34,208 nucleotides of DNA from an uncultured Rhodospirillales bacterium (GTDB lineage: Bacteria > Pseudomonadota > Alphaproteobacteria > Ferrovibrionales > Ferrovibrionaceae), in contig CALCYJ010000103.1 in NCBI GenBank assembly GCA_937905845.1, positions 1-34,208 of the forward strand. The letters run 5' to 3'. Position numbers and translations under genes: made by a program. The notes below the pieces were generated by a model. The model ran no database searches, was not told the DNA's origin, and saw only the letters and a program-made list of their open reading frames with translations. Below, piece after piece: positions 18,607 through 26,517 of this stretch; within the stretch, counting starts at the first letter, position 1, and the number at the start of each line of letters is the position of its first letter.

Positions 18607-18663
18607 GCGCGCCGCAGGTTGCCAGAGTCCGGAGCGGCGGCGCATGAGCGCGCCGCGGGTTGC
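18592..18663 (+). repeat. 41-bp-period direct duplication of the coaBC/dut junction
   Basis: agcggcggcgcatgagcgcgccgcaggttgc (18592-18622) and agcggcggcgcatgagcgcgccgcgggttgc (18633-18663), 30/31 identical. Confidence 0.9.
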
Positions 18664-19102
18664 TATTCGGCGCCTGCCGCACGGCGCCGACCTGCCGCTT
18701 CCCGCCTATGCGACGGCGGGCAGCGCCGGCCTCGACCTCATGGCCGCGGTGACGGCGGAGGTGGAACTGGCGCCCTTCGCCCGCGCCCTGGTGCCGACCG
18801 GGCTGGCGCTGGCGCTGCCGGCCGGTTTCGAGGCGCAGGTGCGGCCGCGCTCGGGCCTGGCGCTCACGAGCGGCGTCACGGTCCTGAACGCGCCGGGGAC
18901 CATCGACGCCGACTATCGCGGCGAGATCGGCGTGGTGCTGATCAACCTTGGCGCAGCACCGGCGGTGATCCGCCGCGGCCAGCGTATCGCGCAGCTCGTC
19001 GTGGCGCCGGTGGCGCGGGCCGAGCTTGAGGAAGTGGCGGCGTTGCCCGAAACCGGGCGCGGCGCCGGCGGTTTCGGTTCGACCGGGATGGAGAAGCTCT
19101 GA
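18644..19102 (+). CDS. dut: dUTP diphosphatase
   Basis: [62 protein letters not shown] (all five dUTPase motifs). Confidence 0.96.
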   Translation: MSAPRVAIRRLPHGADLPLPAYATAGSAGLDLMAAVTAEVELAPFARALVPTGLALALPAGFEAQVRPRSGLALTSGVTVLNAPGTIDADYRGEIGVVLINLGAAPAVIRRGQRIAQLVVAPVARAELEEVAALPETGRGAGGFGSTGMEKL

Positions 19103-19103
19103 C

Positions 19104-19565
19104 ATGCTGCGACTGCCGCGCAAGACCATGTTCGCCCTGGAGGCGGTGGTCGACATCGCCTACAACGCCCGGCCCGAGCCGGTGCAATCCAAGGAGATCA
19201 CCCGCCGCCAGGGGATCCCGCAGCGCTATCTGGAGCAGGTGATGCAGCAGCTCGTGCATGCCGGCGTGCTCAAGGGCGTGCGGGGACCGCGCGGCGGCTA
19301 TACGCTGGCGCGCGAACGCCGGCGCATCACCGTCGGCGAGGTGGTGCGGGTGGTCGATGCCCTCGACCGTGAAGCCGACGAGGAGGAGGCGGCGGATTCC
19401 GCCGGCTCCGAACTTGGCCAGCGGGTGGTGCGCCCGCTGTGGAACGAGCTGCGCGAGGAAATGATGCTGCGGCTCGATGCCATCACCCTTGAGGATCTCT
19501 GCCGGCGCGCCCAGGCCGCCAGCATCCGCCCCGAGGGGCCGGACCGCAGCGATTTCGCGATCTGA
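19104..19565 (+). CDS. Rrf2 family transcriptional regulator (CymR-like; lacks the IscR Cys cluster)
   Basis: MLRLPRKTMFALEAVVDIAYNA...SKEITRRQGIPQRYLEQVMQQLVHAGVLKGVRGPRGGYTLARERRRITVGEVVRVVD. Confidence 0.92.
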   Translation: MLRLPRKTMFALEAVVDIAYNARPEPVQSKEITRRQGIPQRYLEQVMQQLVHAGVLKGVRGPRGGYTLARERRRITVGEVVRVVDALDREADEEEAADSAGSELGQRVVRPLWNELREEMMLRLDAITLEDLCRRAQAASIRPEGPDRSDFAI

Positions 19566-19635
19566 GATCGCGCGAGCTGACAATCCGTGATCCGCGCCGG
19601 CCGCCCTGCCGCCTTGCCAATATGAGGAGTCCGCC

Positions 19636-20805
19636 ATGAAACCAGCGCCAGCATCCGCCCCGTCCGCGATCCGGCCGGCGCCGCGCGGCCGCGTCTATGA
19701 TTCGATTGTCGACACGATCGGCGGCACGCCGCTCGTGCGCCTGCATCGCCTGGTGCAGGCGACGGGCTGCAAGGCGGATGTCCTGGCCAAGCTCGAATTC
19801 TTCAATCCGCTCGGCTCCGTCAAGGACCGGATCGGCGCCGCCATGATCGAGGCGCTGGAGGCCGAGGGCCGCATCGGCCCCAACACGGTGCTGGTCGAGG
19901 CGACCTCGGGCAACACCGGCATCGCGCTCGCCTTCGTCTGCGCCGCCAAGGGCTACCGGCTCATCCTGGTGATGCCGGAGAGCATGTCGGTCGAACGGCG
20001 CAAGATGCTCCGCCTGCTCGGTGCCGAGCTGGAACTGACGGCACCCGAAAAGGGCATGAAGGGCGCGCTCGCCCGCGCCGAGGAACTCTGCCGCGAACAT
20101 GGCGATGCCGTCATTCCCCAGCAGTTCGACAACCCGGCCAATCCCGCCATCCATCGCGCCACCACGGCGGAGGAGATCTGGACCGATACCGCCGGCCTGG
20201 TCGATGTCGTGGTCTCGGGCGTCGGCACCGGCGGCACCATCACCGGCGTCGGCCAGGTGCTGAAGGCGCGCAAGCCGCAGGTGAAGATGATCGCCGTCGA
20301 GCCCGAGGACAGCCCCGTCCTTTCCGGCGGCCGGCCCGGGCCGCACAAGATCCAGGGGCTCGGCGCGGGCTTCGTGCCCTCGATCCTCGATACCGCCCTG
20401 ATCGACGAGATCATCACCATCGGCAACGAGACCGCCTTCGAGACGGCGCGCCAGGCGGCGAGGCTCGAAGGCATTCCGGGCGGCATCTCGTCAGGCGCGG
20501 CGCTGGCGGCGGCCTTCGAGGTCGGCAGCCGGCCGGAAATGGCGGGGAAGACGATCGTCGCCATCATTCCCTCCTTCGCCGAACGCTATCTTTCGACGGC
20601 GCTCTGCGAAGTGCGGGGAGTGGGAATGCACCGACGCCCAGTGCGAACGCTATGCCCGCCACATCATCTTGAAGGAAGTGGGTGGCGCGGGGCAGCAGCG
20701 CCTGCTCGGCGCCCGCGTGCTGGTGGTGGGCGCGGGCGGGCTCGGCTCGCCGCTGATCCTCTATCTCGCCGCCGCCGGCGTCGGCACGATCGGGGTGGTC
20801 GATGA
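19636..20805 (+). CDS. cysK: Cysteine synthase A (conserved domain to about 20607; ORF continues out of frame through the moeB N-terminus)
   Basis: [83 protein letters not shown]; then an unrelated Arg/Ala-rich read-through tail. Confidence 0.9.
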   Translation: MKPAPASAPSAIRPAPRGRVYDSIVDTIGGTPLVRLHRLVQATGCKADVLAKLEFFNPLGSVKDRIGAAMIEALEAEGRIGPNTVLVEATSGNTGIALAFVCAAKGYRLILVMPESMSVERRKMLRLLGAELELTAPEKGMKGALARAEELCREHGDAVIPQQFDNPANPAIHRATTAEEIWTDTAGLVDVVVSGVGTGGTITGVGQVLKARKPQVKMIAVEPEDSPVLSGGRPGPHKIQGLGAGFVPSILDTALIDEIITIGNETAFETARQAARLEGIPGGISSGAALAAAFEVGSRPEMAGKTIVAIIPSFAERYLSTALCEVRGVGMHRRPVRTLCPPHHLEGSGWRGAAAPARRPRAGGGRGRARLAADPLSRRRRRRHDRGGR

Positions 20806-21445
20806 CGATACCGTGTCGCTATCCAATCTCCAGCGCCAGGTGCTCCATACCACGGCGCGGATCGGCTGGAGCAAGACCGCCTCCACCGCCGCCACCATCG
20901 CCGCCCTCAACCCCGACGTCCGCCTGGTGCAGCATCCGATGCGGCTCAAGGCGGATAACGCCCTCCCGCTCTTCAGCCAATACGATCTGGTGGCCGATGG
21001 CAGCGACAATTTCGCCACCCGCTTCCTCGTCAACGATGCTTGCTATCTCACCGGTCGCACGCTGGTCTCGGCCGCGCTCCTGGGCTTCGAGGGACAGCTC
21101 GCCACCTTCAAGGCGCATCTTCCCGGACCCAATCCCTGCTATCGCTGCCTGTTTCCGGCGCCGCCACCGCCCGATCTCGCCCCCTCCTGCGCCGAGGCCG
21201 GCGTGCTCGGCGTGCTCGGCGGCACCATGGGCAGCCTTCAGGCGACGGAAGTGATCAAGGAGATTCTGGAGCTTGGCGACAGCCTGTCGGGACGGCTGCT
21301 GATCTATGACGCGCTGGGGCCGAACTTCCGCACCGTCCGCGTCCGGCGCGATCCCGCCTGTAGGCTCTGCGGCGAGCATCCCAGCATCCGCGATCTCGCG
21401 GGCACGGGCACTGGCGCGGGCACTGGCACCAGCACTGGCGCCTGA
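20669..21445 (+). CDS. HesA/MoeB/ThiF family E1-like adenylyltransferase; conserved coding extends upstream to about 20633 without a start codon
   Basis: [44 protein letters not shown]; zinc CYRC...CRLC; catalytic [13 protein letters not shown]. Upstream in the same frame: [23 protein letters not shown]. Confidence 0.88.
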   Translation: MKEVGGAGQQRLLGARVLVVGAGGLGSPLILYLAAAGVGTIGVVDDDTVSLSNLQRQVLHTTARIGWSKTASTAATIAALNPDVRLVQHPMRLKADNALPLFSQYDLVADGSDNFATRFLVNDACYLTGRTLVSAALLGFEGQLATFKAHLPGPNPCYRCLFPAPPPPDLAPSCAEAGVLGVLGGTMGSLQATEVIKEILELGDSLSGRLLIYDALGPNFRTVRVRRDPACRLCGEHPSIRDLAGTGTGAGTGTSTGA

Positions 21446-21498
21446 AACACCAAGATCATGATCGGATGCCGCGCGCCCCTGTTTGCGGCGGCGAATCC

Positions 21499-21900
21499 TC
21501 AGGCCGCAATGCGGCGATATTCCTTGTAGAGGATGGTTTCCTCTCTCTTGATGCGCGAGGAGAGCGCGAAGCTCAAACGCCCGAAGTCCCTGGCGAATTC
21601 CATGAGATCGCCGCCGTCGCGATATTTGGCGAGAAAGGCGAGCGCCGTCCGCGACACTTCCTCCATCTCACGAGCGAACACCTCCAGCGTACTCTGCAAC
21701 TTGGGGTCGGACGCCGCCGCCTTCCGCAAGGCAGGGTAGAGATGCTCGTCCTCCTTGCGCAGATGGCCGAGCAATCCCTTCTCGGCTAGGATGAATTTAT
21801 GCTGGGCCTCCTGTGACCCGATACCCATCTGCTTGATCTCCGCCAGAATAGCGACGATTGCAGCATGTTCCTTTTGCAACTCGTCGACGATATCTGCCAT
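21499..21900 (-). CDS. Hemerythrin domain-containing protein
   Basis: MADIVDELQKEHAAIVAILAEI, HLRKEDEHLYPALRKAA, REETILYKEYRRI. Confidence 0.85.
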   Translation of the reverse strand: MADIVDELQKEHAAIVAILAEIKQMGIGSQEAQHKFILAEKGLLGHLRKEDEHLYPALRKAAASDPKLQSTLEVFAREMEEVSRTALAFLAKYRDGGDLMEFARDFGRLSFALSSRIKREETILYKEYRRIAA

Positions 21901-22074
21901 GAGAGATACTCCCGTTCGTTCCGCTACGTCAGTAATGGAAAATATTTAAAACTTCCTTACGTTACGTCCTATAAGTTGTAAAATTAGGTAAAATATCCCG
22001 CGATCAGCGTTATATCTATGTGACTCCATCGCCGTCCTTGCATGAAGGTGCGGCGTTCCTGAAAGGAAGGTGCC

Positions 22075-23556
22075 ATGCCTGCCGCCATCACGAATGTCTT
22101 CGTGCTGATGCTGGAAAATCGCTCCTTCGACCATATGCTGGGCTTTTCCGGGATAAGCGGAACGGATGCCGTCACCGGGCGGCCGACGACGCTCGACGGG
22201 CTGAGCGGCAAGGAGTTCAACAGCTATCGCGGCCGGAGCTATGTGGCGGCGGCGCCGGCCGACGATACGATGCCGGTGGACCCCGGCCATGAATTTCTCG
22301 ATGTGTTGGAGCATCTGTGCGGGACGAATGCGGCCTATCCCTCCGGTGGCCCCTACCCGGCGATCAATAATAGCGGCTTCGTCAGCGATTATGCTTTCTC
22401 CCACACGCCGGACGAAGGCAACGCGCCCAGCGATTTCGGCGAGATCATGAAAGGCTTCTCGCCCGATCAGCTCCCGGTCCTCCAGGATCTGGCGAAGAAC
22501 TTCGCCGTCTGCGACCACTGGCACGCCTCGATTCCGGGGCCGACCTGGCCGAACCGCCTTTTCGCCTGCGCGGCTTCGTCCGGCGGGCTCGACCATAGTC
22601 CGACGACCGCCGAAATTTTGACCTGGGAAACCATCGACGGCTTCGCGTTTGCCCAGGGCTCGATTTTCGATGCGCTCCGCCGCAAGTCGGAAACCGGGTG
22701 GCGGATCTTTGCCGGCGACCATTTCCCCCTGGCGGCGGCGCTCAAGGGCATTACCCTGCCCGACATATCTTCCTTCGATCAATTTGCCGATGCCGTGGCG
22801 GCGGCGAACTATCCCTGGCTCTACACCTGGATCGAGCCGAACTACGGCGATGTCGCGAGCGGCACGTTCGAGGGCGGAAATTCCCAGCACCCGCTCGACA
22901 GCGTTGCTCACGGCGAAGCGCTGATCAAGGCGACCTACGAGGCTATTCGCAACTCGCCGCATTGGAATACCAGCTTGCTGATCGTCACCTGGGACGAACA
23001 TGGCGGCTTCTATGACCATGTCGCGCCGCCCCCCGCCGTGCCGCCCGGCGACACGCAGCCGGGCGCGAAATACAATCATTACGGCTTCGCCTTCGACCGG
23101 TATGGCGTTCGCGTCCCCGCCGTGATCGTCTCGCCGCTGATCCCCGCCAACCTCATCGATCACCGGCTCTATGATCACAGTTCGATCCCCGCCACGATGG
23201 AGGTGCTGTTCGGCTTGCCCCCGTTGACCAAGCGCGATGCCGTGGCCCACGAACTGACGCCCCTCCTCTCGCTGGCCGTACCCAGAACGGACGCGCCGAC
23301 CGCCTTGCCCGATCCGGCAACACCGATCGCCCGGCAGGCCGCACGGCAGGCGCCGGCGCCGGATGGCACCGTCGATAGCGGCAATCTGCCGGGCCTGGTG
23401 CATGTCGCGATGCGCCATGACCTGGCGCTTTCACCCCCGGCCGAGGCGCACGCCATTCTGGCCCGCGTCCAGGCGATTCAGACCCGTGGGCAGGCGGCGC
23501 AGTATATCCAGGAAGTGCGAGCGAGGATCGAGGCCGCAAACCCCGCCCGGCCGTGA
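22075..23556 (+). CDS. Phosphoesterase family protein (phospholipase C/acid phosphatase AcpA-like)
   Basis: NVFVLMLENRSFDHMLGF, CDHWHASIPGPTWPNRLFACAASS, LLIVTWDEHGGFYDHVAPP, FDRYGVRVPAVIVSPLI, YDHSSIPATMEVLFGL. Confidence 0.93.
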   Translation: MPAAITNVFVLMLENRSFDHMLGFSGISGTDAVTGRPTTLDGLSGKEFNSYRGRSYVAAAPADDTMPVDPGHEFLDVLEHLCGTNAAYPSGGPYPAINNSGFVSDYAFSHTPDEGNAPSDFGEIMKGFSPDQLPVLQDLAKNFAVCDHWHASIPGPTWPNRLFACAASSGGLDHSPTTAEILTWETIDGFAFAQGSIFDALRRKSETGWRIFAGDHFPLAAALKGITLPDISSFDQFADAVAAANYPWLYTWIEPNYGDVASGTFEGGNSQHPLDSVAHGEALIKATYEAIRNSPHWNTSLLIVTWDEHGGFYDHVAPPPAVPPGDTQPGAKYNHYGFAFDRYGVRVPAVIVSPLIPANLIDHRLYDHSSIPATMEVLFGLPPLTKRDAVAHELTPLLSLAVPRTDAPTALPDPATPIARQAARQAPAPDGTVDSGNLPGLVHVAMRHDLALSPPAEAHAILARVQAIQTRGQAAQYIQEVRARIEAANPARP

Positions 23557-23592
23557 TGGATGCGGCCCGGGCGAACAGGTGAGTTCACGATC

Positions 23593-24453
23593 ATGAGCGA
23601 TAAGCACGATGCGGCGCCAGACAGCACGGCCGCGCGGGTCGCCCTGTGGCGGGCCCTGCATGTCGAGATCGATCCGCCGCCGCATGTGCTGGAAGACGAG
23701 ATCGGCCTCAGGCTGCTGGCCCCGGACCCAGGCTGGCACCGCCGCGGCGACATGGACCCGCAATTCACGAAGGCTTTCCGCGCCGCCATCGTCGCCCGTG
23801 CGCGCTTCATCGAGGATCTGGTCGTGGAACAGGCCGGCCGCGGGCTTAGTCAGTATGTCATCCTCGGCGCCGGCCTCGACAGTTTCGCCCAGCGGCGGCC
23901 GGAGATTGCATCCCGCCTTAAGGTGTTCGAGATCGACCGGCCCGATCCGCAGGCTTGGAAGCGCCAACGCCTGATCGAACTCGGCTACGGTGTCCCGGAC
24001 TGGCTGCGCTTCGTGCCGGTCGATTTCGAGGCGGGCGGATCCTGGCGGGACGGGCTCGTGACGGCCGGCTTCGATGCCGGCAAGCCGGCAATCATCGTCT
24101 CCACCGGCGTCAGCATGTATCTCACCAGGGACGCGAACGCGGCCACGCTGCGCCAGGTCGCGGCGCTCGCCCCGGGATCGACGCTCGCCATGACGTTCCT
24201 GCTCCCGCTGGAGCTGGCGGACCCGGAGATACGTCCCGGGCTCGCGATGGCGGAGAAGGGAGCGCGAGCAAGCGGCACGCCTTTCCTCAGCTTCTTCACG
24301 CCGCCGGAGATGGTGGCGCTGGCTCGCGAGGCTGGGTTTAGGGACGCACGGCACGTCTCGGCGGCCGATCTTACCCGACGCTACTTCGCGGCCAGAACCG
24401 ATGGCCTTCGCCCGCCGAACAATGCCGAGGAGCTTCTGGTGGCAACGGCCTAG
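23593..24453 (+). CDS. Class I SAM-dependent methyltransferase, leucine carboxyl methyltransferase (LCMT)/TIGR00027-like
   Basis: YVILGAGLDSFAQRRPE, KVFEIDRPDPQAWKRQRL, VPVDFEAG.SWRDGL, STGVSMYLTRDANAATLRQVA, FFTPPEMVALAREAGF. Confidence 0.85.
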   Translation: MSDKHDAAPDSTAARVALWRALHVEIDPPPHVLEDEIGLRLLAPDPGWHRRGDMDPQFTKAFRAAIVARARFIEDLVVEQAGRGLSQYVILGAGLDSFAQRRPEIASRLKVFEIDRPDPQAWKRQRLIELGYGVPDWLRFVPVDFEAGGSWRDGLVTAGFDAGKPAIIVSTGVSMYLTRDANAATLRQVAALAPGSTLAMTFLLPLELADPEIRPGLAMAEKGARASGTPFLSFFTPPEMVALAREAGFRDARHVSAADLTRRYFAARTDGLRPPNNAEELLVATA

Positions 24454-24525
24454 CGGCTGATTTGGCGAATCGCGACGGGCCGCGACCATTGCCGGGCGCC
24501 ATAGGATAGCGCCGGTGCTGTAGCC

Positions 24526-24579
24526 TAAGATGGCGGGTCACGCCCGACGACGATGAGAGCTACGCGATAGTTCTATGAG
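24526..24579 (+). repeat. Left copy of degenerate direct repeat flanking vapBC
   Basis: taagatggcgggtcacgcccgacgacgatgag at 24526-24557, 28/32 identical to 25334-25365, with weaker similarity continuing downstream. Confidence 0.7.
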
Positions 24580-24594
24580 GCCGTCCGGACGGCC
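24579..24594. promoter_or_regulatory. 16-bp perfect palindrome upstream of the vapBC promoter (operator candidate)
   Basis: ggccgtccggacggcc is its own reverse complement and ends 9 nt before the -35. Confidence 0.45.
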
Positions 24595-24603
24595 GGAGAT
24601 GCG

Positions 24604-24632
24604 TTGACATGTGATATGGATGTTTCTATGTT
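24604..24632 (+). promoter_or_regulatory. Sigma70-type promoter for vapBC
   Basis: TTGACA (24604-24609), 17-nt spacer, TATGTT (24627-24632). Confidence 0.65.
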
Positions 24633-24638
24633 TTGCGC

Positions 24639-24869
24639 ATGGGAACGATGGTTCAAATCCGCAATGTTCCGGACGCGCTGCATCGCCAGCTCAAATCGCG
24701 TGCAGCGCTAGCCGGTATGTCGCTATCCGACTATCTGCTCAGCGAAATTCGTCAGGTGGCGGAACGACCGACGATTGATGAATTGCGGGCGCGGCTGCGC
24801 AGCCGCACGGAAACGGCCCCTTCCACGCCGCCGGCCGAAGCGGTTCGCGCCGAGCGCGACCGCGCGTGA
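24639..24869 (+). CDS. vapB: VapB/FitA-type ribbon-helix-helix antitoxin
   Basis: MVQIRNVPDALHRQLKSRAALAGMSLSDYLLSEIRQVAERPTIDELRARLRSR; ATG at 24639 or 24648; overlaps the toxin start by GTGA. Confidence 0.88.
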   Translation: MGTMVQIRNVPDALHRQLKSRAALAGMSLSDYLLSEIRQVAERPTIDELRARLRSRTETAPSTPPAEAVRAERDRA

Positions 24870-25258
24870 TCGTCGTCGACGCTTCGGCCCTGCTTGAAGC
24901 CCTTCTCCGCACGCAGGCGGCGAAAGCCGTGGAAGATCGGCTGTTCGCCCCTCGTCAAACGCTCCACGCGCCGCATCTGCTTGATGTCGAAGTCGCACAG
25001 GTGATCCGGCGCTACGCAGCGAACGGCGAAATCGATGGCGAGCGCGGCCGCCTGGCTCTCGCCGACCTGGCGGACCTGCCCCTACGGCGATATCCGCATG
25101 ATTTGCTTTTGCCGCGCATTTGGGATTTGCGGAACAATCTGACAGCCTATGACGCTGCCTATGTCGCGCTAGCCGAGGCGCTCGACGCACCCTTGCTGAC
25201 GCGCGATCGGCGCTTGGCCGCAGCCGCCGGCCATCATGCGCAGATCGAATTGGTATAA
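24866..25258 (+). CDS. vapC: VapC-type PIN domain toxin
   Basis: MIVVDASALLEALL, HAPHLLDVEVAQVIRRY, LTAYDAAYVALAEALDAPLLTRDRRLA (PIN acidic residues). Confidence 0.92.
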   Translation: MIVVDASALLEALLRTQAAKAVEDRLFAPRQTLHAPHLLDVEVAQVIRRYAANGEIDGERGRLALADLADLPLRRYPHDLLLPRIWDLRNNLTAYDAAYVALAEALDAPLLTRDRRLAAAAGHHAQIELV

Positions 25259-25299
25259 CGCCGCCGGGCGCCGCCGCTACGCAGCGAACACGTCATATC

Positions 25300-25324
25300 G
25301 CCGGATAAGCCCGGATAATCCGGC
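25300..25324. terminator. Hairpin downstream of vapC
   Basis: gccggat-aagcccggata-atccggc, 7-bp perfect stem, containing a tandem ccggataagc/ccggataatc repeat. Confidence 0.45.
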
Positions 25325-25333
25325 GCGCGCTAG

Positions 25334-25394
25334 TAAGATGGCGGGCCACGAACGACGAAGATGAGCACTATGTCTACGCTATAGCCCTATAATT
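25334..25394 (+). repeat. Right copy of degenerate direct repeat flanking vapBC
   Basis: taagatggcgggccacgaacgacgaagatgag at 25334-25365, followed by ctacgctatagccctata, compare ctacgcgatagttctatg in the left copy. Confidence 0.7.
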
Positions 25395-25519
25395 CATTGC
25401 AAGGCACACTTTCAGTCCGCCAGCCTCATGACGAAGGCGAGCGCCGCGCTGAGGGAGGAAGACGCTCCTCCTTAAGGCTTGACCATGGTAGACAACCGCC
25501 AGGGTGCGGGAGATGTCGG

Positions 25520-26314
25520 GTGGCCTATTGGGGAAGTATTTTGAGGCGTGCGCTGAAACGCGCTACAGATTTGCTTCGACTGAACCCGACTGCGCTCTTT
25601 GCTCTGATCCTCACTCAAGGCATCACTGCCTGGATAGGGTTTAGCGTCGGCGGCAAGGCCGGAGTGAATCTGTCGCAACGCATTGCCGCCATCGCCGCAC
25701 CCTTCGTACTTTTGCCCGGTTACCTCGGTTGGGCCTTCTTCTCCACCATCGGCCAGAAGAACAAGGAACAAGAAACCGAGATCGATGCCCTGAGAGACCG
25801 CAACGCGGAACTTGAAGCCGAGGGTGACTCTGACATCTCGATGTACGTGGACCTAAATCACGCGGTCCATATCCACCCCGACCATGAGCCGATGCACTCG
25901 TATAGCGTGGTCATCGAAAACACTGCGCCGAACTATCTCACCAACTGCATCCTGAAGCTCTCCACCGCCAACAGCATGAATCTTGCCCTTCATGACCGCT
26001 CGTGGCTGCACGACGCTTCGGAGACTTTTGACCTTCGCCCTGGTCAGGTCAAAACGCTGTATATTCTGTGGACAGAGGCTTACGATCCCACGGCGCCGGC
26101 CTATCCTCAATATCACCGCCCCGACGAACCCGATGTTTGGCCTGGAACGGGCGGCGGGGAGATCATCCCGGCCGACCAGACCTATTTCCTGTTCTGCGAA
26201 GTGCTGTCTGCGAACACCATTCCGGCGCGGCTAACCCTGCGCGTTTGGAATGACGGTGAGGGCTGGCAGCTTGAAGCCCTGGCGACCGGCGAGCGTCCTA
26301 GCTTCGACGCTTAA
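25520..26314 (+). CDS. Orphan membrane-anchored protein: N-terminal TM segments, short coiled coil, C-terminal beta-rich domain
   Basis: In-frame GTG at 25520 (start uncertain). TM-like ALFALILTQGITAWIGFSVGG and AAIAAPFVLLPGYLGWAFFSTIG, coiled coil KEQETEIDALRDRNAELEAE, then YSVVIENTAPNYLTNCILKL...LRPGQVKTLYILW. Confidence 0.6.
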   Translation: MAYWGSILRRALKRATDLLRLNPTALFALILTQGITAWIGFSVGGKAGVNLSQRIAAIAAPFVLLPGYLGWAFFSTIGQKNKEQETEIDALRDRNAELEAEGDSDISMYVDLNHAVHIHPDHEPMHSYSVVIENTAPNYLTNCILKLSTANSMNLALHDRSWLHDASETFDLRPGQVKTLYILWTEAYDPTAPAYPQYHRPDEPDVWPGTGGGEIIPADQTYFLFCEVLSANTIPARLTLRVWNDGEGWQLEALATGERPSFDA

Positions 26315-26368
26315 GCCTGACTCGCCCGAGACAATCGCCGGACAGCTTGTCGCGCTCTGGCGTAGAAA

Positions 26369-26458
26369 TGGCGGAGGGAGGGGGATTCGAACCCCCGACA
26401 CGGTTTCCCGTGAACACGCTTTCCAGGCGTGCGCCTTAAACCGCTCGGCCACCCCTCC
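26369..26458 (-). tRNA. tRNA-Ser (anticodon GGA), CCA encoded
   Basis: Reverse complement: GGAGGGGTGGCCGAGCGGTTTAAGGC...CCTGGAAAGCG...variable arm...GGGGGTTCGAATCCCCCTCCCTCCGCCA; acceptor pairs, long variable arm, GGA anticodon. Confidence 0.95.
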
Positions 26459-26489
26459 GCGGCGCAATCAGATCGGCGATTGCGGCGGG

Positions 26490-26517
26490 ACTATAGCCGC
26501 CGCGCGCGGGAATGCAA
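26490..26517 (-). promoter_or_regulatory. Probable promoter of tRNA-Ser
   Basis: On the minus strand: TTGCAT (26517-26512), 16-nt spacer, TATAGT (26495-26490), about 30 nt before the tRNA 5' end. Confidence 0.45.

Noticed and set aside
21946-23418. 490-aa minus-strand ORF
   Set aside because: Antisense to the phosphoesterase gene; no recognisable motif.
25258-26369. Integrated island with att site at tRNA-Ser
   Set aside because: No integrase, and I could not find a second copy of the tRNA 3' end in the window; kept only as context.
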